Part shown: in pieces, positions 45,789 to 55,353 of the stretch
Numbering within the stretch: the stretch's first letter is position 1
How the letters are laid out: each line of letters starts with the position of its first letter
Assembly (NCBI GenBank): GCA_014359885.1
Contig: JACIYN010000061.1
Coordinates: 1-64,000, forward strand
Origin: Desulfacinum sp.
Lineage (GTDB): Bacteria > Desulfobacterota > Syntrophobacteria > Syntrophobacterales > DSM-9756
DNA: 64,000 nt
Direction: 5' to 3'
Made by a program: the position numbers and the translations under genes
The notes under the pieces: generated by a model
Told to the model about the DNA's origin: nothing
The model's input: only the letters and a program-made list of their open reading frames with translations
The model's database searches: none

Positions 45789-47257
45789 ACGGACACTCCA
45801 CGGATCCCCCGGCCCGGCATCACCAGGGATTCGGCCAGAAGTTCCCACAAATAGACCACATCCACGTCCAGATCGTATTCCTTACACAGGCTCTTTTTGA
45901 GCTGATCGCGGCAGTTGTGGCAGCTCACCACCACCCGCTTGGCCCCGCAGTTGCGGATCTGGCGGGCCTTGAACCTTCCATGGAAAACCCGTTCCTCGTG
46001 GAACGGCAGGGACCAGACCCCGCCCCCGGCCCCGCAGCAGTAGTTGCCCTCCCGATTGGGGTACATCTCCACCACATCCGCACAGCATTGACGGATGATC
46101 CAGCGGCCCTCTTCGAAATATCCCCGGCCGAAGGCCTTGAGGGACCGGCGCCCGTAATGGCAGGAGTCGTGAAAGGTAGTGGTTTCGGGGCGAAGGGACC
46201 GGTCCAGCTGAAGGCGGCCTTCCTTGAGGTAGCCCATGAGCAGGTCGAAGATGGAGATGACCTGGAAATTCTTGAGGTCTTCCTTGAACCATCGCTGCAA
46301 CCCGGCCCGGGTCGCAAAGTAGGCGTGGCCTCACAGGGGCAGAAGCAGGGTCCGACACTGCAGCCGGTACATGTTGTCCACCAGATTGGCCACCATGGCC
46401 TTCATGACCTCGTCGTCGCCCGTAAAATACCCCCAGTTGAGGCCCTCCCAGTTTTCCGTGGGCAGCGTCCACGATTCCCTGGCGGCATAAAGGATCTTCC
46501 ACAAGAATTTCATGTCGTCCGGGTCGGCGAAGGGCTCCTTGGAATTGACCGTGACCAGCAGTCGCGCTCCCTTCACGTCCAGGGGAACCTGAAACCCGCT
46601 CCAGCCCTCTTCCACCAGTTCGTCCGCCAGATCCAGGCAGAGTGCCACGAAATCCTCCCGGGGGATGCCCAGGTTGTTTCCGGTCTGCAGGAAGGTTTGC
46701 ACCCCCCGTTGCAGGGCGCCGGGAACCAGGTCCCTGGGCTTCTTTCCGCGAACAGCGCGGACCAGGGAGACAATCTCCACGTTCATGGGGCACGCTTCCT
46801 CGCACTTGCCGCACAGCGTGCATTTCCAGACCCAATCCGATTCCAGGAGCTCCTTTTCGAGTCCCAGCACGGCCATGCGCACCACCTTGCGCGGATCCAT
46901 GCCGTCCACGGCCGAGATGGGACAAGCGCTGGCGCAGCTTCCGCACGTGAGGCACACATCCGCCCACTGGGGAGACTCTCGGAAAAGGCCCGTTCGGGGG
47001 CCCAGCTCCGCCAGGGGGCCTTCAAGTTCCTTGGATTCACGACTTTCGTCGTTTTTCATGGGGACGCGGCGCACCTCGATGGTGTCCGGGTCCAGGCCGA
47101 AGGCGTGGCACAGCTTATGGAATTCTTCCTCCTTGATGAGATATCTCTTGCCCGGCACGCTGCGGGCGGGTAGTTTTCCGCTGCGGATCCAGTTGCGGAT
47201 GGTGTTTCGGTGAACGCCCAGTTGTTCGGCCAGCCGGCCGATTTGGACCACAATCAT
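45785..47257 (-). CDS. HTH-fused Fe-S/CCG-domain oxidoreductase with in-frame TGA (probable selenoprotein)
   Basis: Read through one TGA this is a 490-residue protein. Residues 1-50 form an excisionase/MerR-type helix-turn-helix ([20 protein letters not shown]). Two [4Fe-4S] motifs follow (Cys 102, 105, 108, 112 and 146, 149, 152, 156). The C-terminal half has two CCG (HdrD/GlpC-like) domains. In the first, [16 protein letters not shown] has the TGA (46331-46333) as codon 309, where this family has Cys before GHA. The second has [15 protein letters not shown] and VSCHNC. It is the first gene of the Hdr group and overlaps hdrA. It should be the disulfide-reducing or menaquinone-linked partner of HdrA; the HTH is odd for an enzyme. 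Confidence 0.85.
46297..46315 (-). promoter_or_regulatory. Candidate bacterial SECIS hairpin in the CCG-domain gene
   Basis: On the minus strand GCGACCC-GGGCC-GGGTTGC forms a 7-bp stem with one G-U pair and the loop GGGCC (8 bp if the outer loop bases also pair). The loop starts 23 nucleotides after the TGA. Confidence 0.7.
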
Positions 47258-47329
47258 CGTCGACTCCCGTCTATGGGGGGTGCCCCCCGCCCTGCGGACC
47301 TTGTGTCCGCGATGGCATAGTCCGTCGCG

Positions 47330-47384
47330 CGTTGTGCATCTTGTGCATCGAACCCCTACTAGCCCTTCCCGGCACGTTTGTCAA
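47330..47384 (-). promoter_or_regulatory. Promoter of the Hdr operon with a direct repeat
   Basis: On the minus strand TTGACA (47379-47384) and TAGTAG (47356-47361) are spaced by 17 bases, about 100 bases before the first gene. The likely start site overlaps the direct repeat TGTGCATCT-TGTGCATCG (plus strand, about 47333-47350), a possible operator. Confidence 0.65.
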
Positions 47385-47621
47385 ATCAAATCGAGGCTCC
47401 CAGCCCCCTTCCTTCATACGCGGAAGGGGGTGCACTGCCTCCCTTCTGGGCCCCTTGAACCAACTGTGCTATCCTGCCAGCAGGGACGAAAGCTCCATCG
47501 CCCCTCTTCCCATCGGCGATGGACGAAAGTTTCACCGGAATACGCAAGGCTAATGGGGGACGAACGGGACCGTTCGCGACGTTCCCGGTAAGAGCTGGCA
47601 GGATCCTCCAGGGAGGTCGCC
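47385..47621 (+). other. Leader of the AsmA gene with a 7-2-7 palindrome
   Basis: No gene. CGAACGGGACCGTTCG at 47556-47571 is a clean palindrome 50 bases before the AsmA start. The longer hairpin around CCATCGCC/GGCGATGG (47498-47524) also folds. No riboswitch class is assigned. Confidence 0.4.
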
Positions 47622-49772
47622 ATGAGATGGGCAAGGCTTGGGAAGTGGTTCGGCACCGGCGTCGCGGTGCTTATCGTCCTGGTGATGGCGGCGATCCTGG
47701 CCGCCGCCATCCTGATTGATCCCAACGATTACAAGAAGCCGATTCAGGACGCGGTCCTGGAACGGACCGGAAGGGAGTTGCACCTGGAAGGGGATCTCGC
47801 CCTTTCGGTCTTCCCCTGGGTTGGTGTGGAGATGAAGAACGCGTGGCTCAACAATCCGGACGACTTCGGGGAAGGCCCCTTTGCCAGGATCGATCGGGCG
47901 GCCGTGAAGGTGAAGCTCCTGCCGCTGCTGCAAAAACGGGTGGAGGTGGCCAGGGTCGTGCTGGATGGTCTGAGTCTGCGCCTGGTTCGACGGGCTGATG
48001 GACGCACCAACTGGGAAGATCTTGCCGCAATGGGGTCGGCACCGCGTGGGAAAGTCCCCTCGGAGCGGCCCAAGGAACCGTCCTCCGGCGGCCCCCTGCC
48101 CTGGGTGAGCGTCTCGGGGCTGCGCCTTTCCAACGCCCGCTTGGAATGGAAAGATGAGATGGCGGGGAGCGGGCTCACTCTTTCTGACATTTCCCTTTCC
48201 ACCGACGCCATGGAGCCGGCAGTGCCCTTTCCTTTGGATCTGAGCTTCCGGTTCGATAGCGAGAAACCGCGGCTCCGGGGAAATTTCCAACTGGACCTGC
48301 AGGCCCGGCTGGATCCGGCGGCGCAGCGATGGGCCGTGGACCGCGGGCGGTTGTCCCTGTCGCTGGACGAAGCGGATTTCGTCCGGGAGGCGGTCTCTGC
48401 TGTGGTGGATGTTCAAGGACGGGGCTCTCTCAGGGGCGACTCCCTTGAGATCTCTTCACTGGTGCTCACGCTACCGGGCCTGCGAGCGGAAGGGCGGCTG
48501 GAGGTAAAAAAAGATTCGGGAACTCTTGGGTTTTCGGGAGAAGTGGCGGCAAAGCCCATTGATCCCAGAAGGCTCCTGAAACTGCTGCGCCCCGAACTGC
48601 TCGAGGCTCTCCCCCAAGGAGCCTTCAACCAGGCAAGTGTCGCGTTTCGGTTTTCCGGCACGCCCCATGCGCTGAAGATCCCCCAACTCCAGGCGGTGCT
48701 GGACCGCTCCCAGCTGAACGCCCAGGTGGACCTTTCGAGCCTCCATCCGGCCAAGGGAACCTTCCAAGTGAACGTCAATGAACTGGACCTGGATCGGTTC
48801 CTCCCGGCCGCTTCCCCACCGGCGGAAACGAAAAGAGCCTCCTCTTCTCCCCTCCAGGCCGGAAAACCTTCCAAGAAGTCGTCCGGGAGGGATCCTATGC
48901 TCGTTATCCCGCCGGAAATCGATGTAAGCGGAACCGTGGCCGTCGACGTGCTGAAGGCTGCCAAGCTGACCTTGTCCCAGGTGAAAGCCCTCATGGCCGT
49001 AAAAGACGGTCGCTTGGTCGTGCAGCCCTTCCAGGCGGCTCTCTACGGCGGGAGTCTCACGGGATCGTTGGGGCTTTCGGCCGACGGACAAGGGCCACGC
49101 GGGGATATCTCCTACGATCTTACGAATGTGGCCATCGGCGCGCTTCTAAGGGACCTTCAGGGAAAGGAATCTCTTACGGGCACAGCCGCGGTCAAGGGAC
49201 GGACCGCCTTTGCGGGGGCCAATGCCGATGCCGTCAAACGATCTCTTTCCGGGACGACCCAGGTGCGCGTGACCGATGGAAGCTACAGGGGCGTCAACAT
49301 CCCCCGGATGATTCGGGAAGCCAAGGCCGCCGTTCAGGGCCGCAAACTTGAGCCTGGTGAGGAGGAAGCGGCGACGGATTTCACGGAACTGACCGCCACC
49401 TTGGTTATGAAAAGCGGCGTGGTCCGAAACGACGATCTTTCCGCCAAATCGCCCTACCTGCGACTTGAGGGGCGGGGCACGGTGGATCTCCCGGCGGAGG
49501 CCATTGACTACCTGCTCACCACCACCTTGGTCGCCGTCCCGCGCGGCCAGAGCGGTGAAGACCTGGAGGATCTCATGGGGGTTCCCATTCCCATTCGGAT
49601 CCACGGGCCGCTGGGGAAGCCCCGCTACGCGCTGGATATGAAGGCGGTCCTGGAGGCTGTGGCCAGAGGAAAGGTTCGGGAGAAGGTGGAAGCCGTGGAG
49701 GAAAAGTTGAAAGAAAAGCTGGAGAAGAAGGTTCCCGGGCTGAAAGGCCTCGATCTGAAGAAACTGTTCTAG
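47622..49772 (+). CDS. AsmA family protein
   Basis: A 716-residue protein with one N-terminal membrane helix (VAVLIVLVMAAILAAAILI) and a long beta-rich part. AsmA-type features are DPNDYKKPIQDAVLERTGRE at the start and the C-terminal AsmA_2 region (YDLTNVAIGALLRDLQG, GTTQVRVTDGSYRGVNI). A Ser/Lys-rich linker lies near residue 400 and a charged coiled tail ends the protein. These inner-membrane-anchored bridge-like proteins are linked to phospholipid transport or assembly at the outer membrane. The TAG stop is formed by TA plus the first G of the 148-bp element copy 3. Confidence 0.85.
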   Translation: MRWARLGKWFGTGVAVLIVLVMAAILAAAILIDPNDYKKPIQDAVLERTGRELHLEGDLALSVFPWVGVEMKNAWLNNPDDFGEGPFARIDRAAVKVKLLPLLQKRVEVARVVLDGLSLRLVRRADGRTNWEDLAAMGSAPRGKVPSERPKEPSSGGPLPWVSVSGLRLSNARLEWKDEMAGSGLTLSDISLSTDAMEPAVPFPLDLSFRFDSEKPRLRGNFQLDLQARLDPAAQRWAVDRGRLSLSLDEADFVREAVSAVVDVQGRGSLRGDSLEISSLVLTLPGLRAEGRLEVKKDSGTLGFSGEVAAKPIDPRRLLKLLRPELLEALPQGAFNQASVAFRFSGTPHALKIPQLQAVLDRSQLNAQVDLSSLHPAKGTFQVNVNELDLDRFLPAASPPAETKRASSSPLQAGKPSKKSSGRDPMLVIPPEIDVSGTVAVDVLKAAKLTLSQVKALMAVKDGRLVVQPFQAALYGGSLTGSLGLSADGQGPRGDISYDLTNVAIGALLRDLQGKESLTGTAAVKGRTAFAGANADAVKRSLSGTTQVRVTDGSYRGVNIPRMIREAKAAVQGRKLEPGEEEAATDFTELTATLVMKSGVVRNDDLSAKSPYLRLEGRGTVDLPAEAIDYLLTTTLVAVPRGQSGEDLEDLMGVPIPIRIHGPLGKPRYALDMKAVLEAVARGKVREKVEAVEEKLKEKLEKKVPGLKGLDLKKLF

Positions 49773-49916
49773 GAGGCTGTCTGACAATGGGTGCTTTGCC
49801 TCGTTTTGTCTCCATCCGTCATCCCCGCGAAAGCGGGGATCCAGGATTTCCGGCATCTTATGGACTCCCGCTTGCGCGGGAGTGACGGTTTGCGGAGTTC
49901 TCGGACAGCCTCCTAG
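49769..49916 (-). repeat. 148-bp TA-flanked inverted-repeat element, copy 3
   Basis: In reverse orientation this copy is nearly identical to 3141-3288, with few mismatches. Its end CTAGGAGGCTGTCTGA carries the stop codon of the AsmA gene (49770-49772). The other end, GTTCTCGGACAGCCTCCTAG, directly abuts TAGGAGCCTGCCCGTGAA, the start of a further degenerate unit. Confidence 0.88.
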
Positions 49917-50336
49917 GAGCCTGCCCGTGAATATTTTTCCGGCCCAAGAGACGAAGGGTTTTCCCTTCACTTCGTAGCCGCGGGGCTTTAGCCCCGCGGG
50001 AAAGGGTCGTCGCACCCTCTTGAGATTACAACAACTATTCCCGATGCCCTCTCCGACACCCGTGGACTCTTCCGCAGCCCCAAAGGGCTGTGCTACGAGA
50101 AGCGAGGTCGTCCGCTACCAGTGTTGTATCGGGTTGGACCTGGAAGCCCGTCGCTCCCGCGGACGCGGGAGCCGATCATGAGCCGAAGGTATCCGGATTC
50201 CCGCCTTCCGTCGGCTGAGGCATGAGCGTTGAAAACAGGTGGGGGCGGGTCGCGAACCGCCCCCACATGGAACACTCACCGCCGACAGGAATCCTTGGTT
50301 CCGCGAGGCTGACGCCCGGCGGCCCTCCTTCTTGGG
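49917..50336. repeat. Repeat-filled spacer with composite palindrome unit
   Basis: The composite unit (about 49973-50102) has GTAGCCGCGGGGCTTTAGCC, then CCGCAGCCCCAAAGGGCTGT. It is followed by CGTCGCTCCCGCGGACGCGG, a relative of the 148-bp core. No gene is supported. Confidence 0.65.
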
Positions 50337-52301
50337 CTAGAATTCCGAGAAGTCATCGTCGAAGGGAATGAGTTCCTCGGGTTTGACCTGGGCCGGAGCC
50401 TTCTCGGGAACGAAGGGGCGTTTGCCACCGTTGCCTTTGGTCTTCTCCTTGGCCTGCCCTCCGGGCTGGGCATCTCCCTTTGCCAAGAGCCTGCGTTGGG
50501 AAACGCGCCTCTCGACGCTCCCTGCTTCGGCGCGGAAGCCCACCATGTCGGCCAGGGTCTGGACGAAGTGGCGCATCTGTTCGGCCTGGGCGTTGAGCTC
50601 CTCGGCGGCGGAGGCGGATTCTTCGGCCGTGGCCGCGTTGCGCTGCACCACTTTGTCCATCTCCGACACGGCTCGGTTCACCTGGCCGATGCCCTCGGCC
50701 TGCTCGCTGGAAGCGGCCGCGATCTCACCCACCAGCTCTCCGATCTTGGTGGAGCCTTCCGCCACCTTACCGAAGGCCTCGTTGGCGTCCTTGAGAATGC
50801 TCTCCCCATCGGACACCTTCTTCACCGTATCTTCGATGAGCTGCGCCGTGTTCTTGGCCGCTTCGGCAGACCGCATGGCGAGGTTTCGGACCTCGTCGGC
50901 CACCACGGCGAACCCGGCCCCCGCTTCCCCGGCCCGGGCCGCCTCGACGGCGGCGTTCAGGGCCAGCAGATTGGTCTGGAAGGCGATCTCGTCGATGGTC
51001 TTGATGATCTTCTGGGTCTCGGCGCTGGCCTGGGAGATCTGGCCCATGGACTGGGTGAGGGCCTGCATGGACTGGCGCGCTTCGGCGATGTCCTTGGCCG
51101 AGGCTTTGACGATGGAGTCGGCCTGCTTGGCGTTGTCGGCGTTTTGCCGGGTCATGGAGGACATCTCCTCCAGGGCGGAAGATGTTTCTTCCAGCGAGGC
51201 CGCCTGCTCGGAGGACCCTTCGGCAAGCTGCTGACTTGCGGAGGACACCTGGGAAGAGGCGGCCGCCACCTGGTCGGCTCCCTCCGTAAGCCCTTCCACG
51301 GCCACCTGAATCGGCTTGCTGATCTTTCTGGAGAAAAGGAAGAACACAACCAGGGTGACCAAGACGGCTACGCCGCTGATGCCCCCTACGGTCCAGACCA
51401 TGGCGCGGACCGGTTCCAGGAATTCGCTCTTTGTCTGGGTGATCCCCACCATCCAGCCGTTGATGCCCACCGGGGCGTAACCGCTGATCTTGTCGTCTCC
51501 CTTGAAACGATACTCCACGACCCCCGTCTTCCCGGAATCCATGCCGGCCGCCAGGGGTTCCAGACCGCCCACCTTATGCAGGTTCAGCTTGAAGACCAGG
51601 TCCTTGTTGGGATGGGCGATGATCGTGCCCTCCTTGTCGGTCATGTAGGCGTAACCGGTGGTGCCGACCTTGGTGTTGCTGACGGTATCCGTCAGAAAGC
51701 CGATTTTGAGGGACGTTCCCAGGATCCCCAGGAACCGGCCGTCCTTGTTCAGCAGGGGCACACAGATGACCGCGACGGGCTCGTTGGTGATCTTTGAGAC
51801 GATGACATCTCCGATCACGGCCTTGCCGGTTTCCCTGGCTCGTTTGAAATAATCGCGATCCTTGATCTGGACCCCGGGATAAACCTTCGTGTTCCCGTCA
51901 TGGAGCACCCCGCCGTAAAGGAGCCCGGAGGCATCGGAAAGGAAGATCCCTTCGTAGTAGTCTTGTCCGGCGGAGCGCATGATGGAAACGAGCTCCTCGT
52001 TCACCTTCTGCACGGCCTCTTGTGCTCCTTCCGCTCCCTGAGCCGACACGAGCTCCGCGGCATCAACGACGGAGCGAAGGCTGGCGATGGCCTTGGCATT
52101 TTCCACCTCTTCTTCCAGCACCATACGGACCAAGGTGGCCAGTTGTTCGGATTGTCGTTGGGAATTGTCCTTGCCCAGTCGGTTGAGGGCCTGCGAGGAC
52201 TTCCACACGGAAACGGTACTGGTCGCAAGAAGGGAGGCCAAGACGATGGTCCCCCCGATGAACATCAATTTCTGGGTGAGGGTCAGTTTTTTGCCTTTCA
52301 T
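50337..52301 (-). CDS. Methyl-accepting chemotaxis protein with double-cache sensor
   Basis: A 654-residue chemoreceptor. TM1 is residues 12-32 and TM2 about 295-318. The periplasmic part is a dCache_1 domain ([59 protein letters not shown]). The cytoplasmic domain has the hairpin tip [20 protein letters not shown] and a long C-terminal tail. ATG at 52301 follows GGAGAGA. Upstream on the same strand is a cheW gene broken by a stop codon, so receptor and coupling protein were once an operon. Confidence 0.92.
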   Translation of the reverse strand: MKGKKLTLTQKLMFIGGTIVLASLLATSTVSVWKSSQALNRLGKDNSQRQSEQLATLVRMVLEEEVENAKAIASLRSVVDAAELVSAQGAEGAQEAVQKVNEELVSIMRSAGQDYYEGIFLSDASGLLYGGVLHDGNTKVYPGVQIKDRDYFKRARETGKAVIGDVIVSKITNEPVAVICVPLLNKDGRFLGILGTSLKIGFLTDTVSNTKVGTTGYAYMTDKEGTIIAHPNKDLVFKLNLHKVGGLEPLAAGMDSGKTGVVEYRFKGDDKISGYAPVGINGWMVGITQTKSEFLEPVRAMVWTVGGISGVAVLVTLVVFFLFSRKISKPIQVAVEGLTEGADQVAAASSQVSSASQQLAEGSSEQAASLEETSSALEEMSSMTRQNADNAKQADSIVKASAKDIAEARQSMQALTQSMGQISQASAETQKIIKTIDEIAFQTNLLALNAAVEAARAGEAGAGFAVVADEVRNLAMRSAEAAKNTAQLIEDTVKKVSDGESILKDANEAFGKVAEGSTKIGELVGEIAAASSEQAEGIGQVNRAVSEMDKVVQRNAATAEESASAAEELNAQAEQMRHFVQTLADMVGFRAEAGSVERRVSQRRLLAKGDAQPGGQAKEKTKGNGGKRPFVPEKAPAQVKPEELIPFDDDFSEF

Positions 52302-52370
52302 GGCTTGTCTCTCCAACGCCGGTCCTGTCCGGCTCTAATGGGGGTGCCTGGTCATTCGGGTGGAAACGGA

Positions 52371-52883
52371 TCAGATTGTCTTTTCCAGCGCCTGCATTTC
52401 CTGGCCGGTGAGGACCTTGTCGATGTCCAGAAGGATTTTGACCGAATCCCCGGCCTTCGCCATGCCGAGAATATATTCCGTGGACAGACGGGCACCGAAG
52501 GCGGGCGCGTCTTCGATGTCCTCATCCTTGATGTTGACCACCTCGGAGACGGAATCGACCACAAGCCCCATCATGATGTAGGAAGCCGTGGTCCCGCTGG
52601 TTTCCACCACGATGATGCAGGTGCGTTCGTTGTAGTCGATGGCCTCCATTCCGAACTTCAATCGCAGGTCGATCACGGGGATCACCTTGCCGCGCAGGTT
52701 GATGACCCCCTTGACGAAGTGGGGCGTTTACGGCACGGGTGTGATGGGCATCATGCCGATGATTTCCTTCACCTTGAGGATTCCGATCCCGTACTCCTCG
52801 TTGGCCAGGGAAAAGGTCAGGTACTTGCCTTCCCTTGACATCTCTTCGTCGTGCATCATCACCGCTGCGTTTTGAACCGACAC
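52371..52883 (-). pseudogene. cheW: cheW, interrupted by one in-frame TAA
   Basis: From GTG 52883 (behind AAAGGAGGACG) to 52371 the frame would encode a 170-residue CheW coupling protein. Before the break: YLTFSLANEEYGIGILKVKE and IIGMMPITPVP. After it: TPHFVKGVINLRGKVIPVIDLRL, TCIIVVETSG and VVDSVSEVV. Codon 52 is TAA (52728-52730). A single change from CAA (Gln) would restore the gene. The rest of the frame is intact and well conserved, so the event is recent, a sequencing error, or suppressed. As it stands the CheW would be truncated. Confidence 0.85.
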
Positions 52884-53086
52884 GATCGTCCTCCTTTCCG
52901 ATCCAATGGAAATGCGCATCGAGCCTTGTTCCAGTCCGTTCCACACCTTCCGACGGACCCGGCAGGCCGCGATTTCCGCTCCGGGTCTGCCCTGTCATTC
53001 TTCGCAATTCCTATCGGCTCCATGGGGTATAAACTTGAATACAAAAATGGGGAGGTTAGAATTCTCTATTCAAAAGGAGGTGTCCC

Positions 53087-53512
53087 ATGATTGTCCAGGA
53101 AGTGGATCTGTTTCGAAGGATCCCGTCCCATGTTATCGACGAGATTGCCTCCCTTGCCGAGGAGATGCAGCCGGCTGCCGGTACCGTGCTCTTCAGGGAG
53201 GGGGATTTCGCCGAGAAACTCTATGTATTGGTGGGTGGCCGGGTGGATCTCACGGTGGGTGCGGAGCGCACGATCACCTTTCCGGTGGAGCGGGAGCAGT
53301 CGGTCTTCGGGTGGTCCGCCCTGGTGGAACCTCGGCGCTACACGGCAACGGCCATCTGTGCCGGGGACACCACGGTGCTGTGCATCGACGGCGATCGGCT
53401 CATGCGCGTCTTCGCCAAGCATCCCCAGGAAGGCCTGATCGTGATGCAAAGACTTGCGGGGGTCATTGCCCAGAGGCTCCAGGCAAGTTACCGGGCCCTC
53501 ACCGGCCGCTGA
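53087..53512 (+). CDS. Cyclic nucleotide-binding domain protein without DNA-binding domain
   Basis: A 141-residue protein consisting of one cNMP-binding beta-roll (MQPAAGTVLFREGDFAEKLYVLVGG, VFGWSALVEPRRYTATAICAGD) plus a C-terminal helix. The helix-turn-helix of CRP/FNR is absent. Stand-alone domains like this act as small regulatory or sensory proteins. AAAGGAGGTG precedes the ATG. Its 3' end overlaps the convergent cbiO gene by 14 bases. Confidence 0.85.
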   Translation: MIVQEVDLFRRIPSHVIDEIASLAEEMQPAAGTVLFREGDFAEKLYVLVGGRVDLTVGAERTITFPVEREQSVFGWSALVEPRRYTATAICAGDTTVLCIDGDRLMRVFAKHPQEGLIVMQRLAGVIAQRLQASYRALTGR

Positions 53513-55250
53513 AGGGCGCCCCTTTGCCGTCCGCGGTTTCTGCCGCGCTCTCCTGCAAATGCTGAATCTCTCGACAGCAGCGGTTGTAGTAGGTGAAATC
53601 CAGCCCGTAGAGGGAGTGAAGGTTCTCGTCCTTGAGAAATCTCCAGGTGGGCACATCTCGGACGATCTTTCCCCGATGCAGGAGGATCGTGCGGTCCGTC
53701 AACATGGACACGAAGCAGATGTCGTGGCTGATGAGCAGGATGGTGGCCTCCACCTCGTCCAGAAGTTTGAGGAGGTTCTCCTCGGCTTGGGGATCGAGGC
53801 CGGCGGTTGGCTCATCCAGGATGAGCACGTCCGGTTCCATGGCCAGCACCGACGCCAGGGCCAGCCTCTTGCGCTCCCCTCCGCTCAGATGCTGGGGCAC
53901 GCGATCCTCCAGATCCCCCAAACCAGCCCAGCGGAGCATGGCTCGGACCTTCTGGTGGACCTTCGATTCCGGCCAGCCCAGGTTGCGAAGGCCGAAGGCC
54001 ACCTCGTCGTAGCATCGGGAGCAGACCGTCTGATCGGCGGAATCCTGAAACAACAGGCCCACATGCCGCCACAGTTCCCGGCGCCGCCTGTTGTCCACGT
54101 TCTTCCCATCAAAGCGATAACGGCCGGATCCCGATCGGATTCCCGCCAAGCAGGCGGCCAGTGTGGATTTTCCGGCCCCGTTGGGCCCCACCAAAGCCAC
54201 CCGCTCGCCCCGACGCACCTGGAGCGAGACGTCCCGCAGGGCAACCGCGCCGTCTTTGTACCGATAGGTGTACTGGTGAAGTTCCAGTATGGGAGGTTGC
54301 TCAGGCCGTTGGCAGGCATCCGAGCCAGCCTCCCCGGCCGAGGCCCCGCAGGCATGCGCGGATCGGGCCGGAGGGAGGGAAGACGACGGGTCGTTTGCTG
54401 TTGACCGCACCGGGCGCCGCCCAACGCCCACATGCCGTCCGGGGGAGTCGCAACAACGAAACCGGAAGGTGAAGTCGAGGCCGTGTTCCTGGAGCGAGGG
54501 GCGGTGGGAAATGAGAGCCTCGAAGGATGTATCGTGGTGAAGACATCCGTCCTGAAGGACCACGGCACGGGTGCAGAGTCCATAGAGGAAGAGCAGATCG
54601 TGGCTGATGCAGATGAGGGTTCCCGCATAGCCTTTCAGGACCTGGGCCAGCAGGTCTTCGCTGGCCGGGTCCAGGTTGGCGGTGGGTTCGTCCAAAATGA
54701 GTACCGATGGATCGAGGGCCAGGACCGCAGCCAGCGCGGCCCTTTTACGCTGCCCGTAACTCAGGTGATGGGGGGGCTTGTGGGCCGTGTCCTCCAGGCC
54801 CAACCGAGCGAGCGCGCCCAGGGCCCGCTGCGCGGCCCCCTCGGGCGGCGTCTGGAAGTTGATCAGGCCGAAGAGGACATCGTCCAGTACGCTGGTGCAG
54901 AAAAGCTGGTCGTCAGGATCCTGGAAGAGAAAGCCGACTTTTTTGCGTAGGTGCCCCAGGCGGTGGGGTTCCAGCGGAGCTTCTTCGAAGAGGACCCGAC
55001 CGCGCGTGGGCCGGGCGAGACCCGACAGGACCCGGGCGAGAGTGGTCTTCCCGGACCCGTTGTGGCCCAACAGCGCAATGCGGTCGCCTTCATGGATGCA
55101 TAAATTGATGCCACGTAGCGCCCGGCTTCCGTTGGGGTACGTGTAGTCCACCCCCTCGAGGCGGTAGACGCACGATGCGGACTGCTGGGGACGGTGGATT
55201 GGAATGGCTTGGAGATGCACGCAGGGCGATCCTTGTCTGTCCGCCTTCAT
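53499..55250 (-). CDS. cbiO: ECF cobalt/nickel transporter ATPase, two CbiO domains fused
   Basis: A 583-residue protein with two complete ABC ATPases. Domain 1: Walker A LGHNGSGKTTLARVL, signature HLSYGQRKRAALA, Walker B VLILDEPTANLDP. Domain 2: Walker A VGPNGAGKSTLAACL, signature HLSGGERKRLALAS, Walker B VLILDEPTAGLDP. Domain 1 has LSYGQ, like many CbiO A-subunits. A Pro/Ser-rich linker of about 60 residues joins the two. It would energise the CbiM/CbiQ transporter in place of a homodimer. ATG at 55250 has a weak ribosome site. Confidence 0.9.
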   Translation of the reverse strand: MKADRQGSPCVHLQAIPIHRPQQSASCVYRLEGVDYTYPNGSRALRGINLCIHEGDRIALLGHNGSGKTTLARVLSGLARPTRGRVLFEEAPLEPHRLGHLRKKVGFLFQDPDDQLFCTSVLDDVLFGLINFQTPPEGAAQRALGALARLGLEDTAHKPPHHLSYGQRKRAALAAVLALDPSVLILDEPTANLDPASEDLLAQVLKGYAGTLICISHDLLFLYGLCTRAVVLQDGCLHHDTSFEALISHRPSLQEHGLDFTFRFRCCDSPGRHVGVGRRPVRSTANDPSSSLPPARSAHACGASAGEAGSDACQRPEQPPILELHQYTYRYKDGAVALRDVSLQVRRGERVALVGPNGAGKSTLAACLAGIRSGSGRYRFDGKNVDNRRRRELWRHVGLLFQDSADQTVCSRCYDEVAFGLRNLGWPESKVHQKVRAMLRWAGLGDLEDRVPQHLSGGERKRLALASVLAMEPDVLILDEPTAGLDPQAEENLLKLLDEVEATILLISHDICFVSMLTDRTILLHRGKIVRDVPTWRFLKDENLHSLYGLDFTYYNRCCREIQHLQESAAETADGKGAPFSGR

Positions 55251-55353
55251 TGGCGGCTCTTGTCCGAACTTTCCCGAGGAACGCCTGCGCCCGGTGCCAC
55301 GAAGCCGGGCGAACGTTCCGCGGGGACGATGGACATGATCACACAGTCGATTC

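Noticed and set aside
42657..45854. A 1065-codon open frame on the plus strand opposite hdrA
   Set aside because: It is the antisense shadow of the hdrA gene in high-GC DNA. Its protein shows no motifs and its length follows from codon bias of the real gene.
47490..47621. AsmA leader looked somewhat like a cyclic-di-GMP (GEMM) riboswitch because of ACGCAAGGCTA followed by G-rich sequence
   Set aside because: The GGCAAACC and GGTAGC/GGGTTACC parts are missing and the pairing does not close, so I do not call it.
52728..52730. The TAA in cheW as a recoded codon
   Set aside because: TAA is not recoded to selenocysteine and there is no Cys expected here; a point mutation from CAA is simpler.
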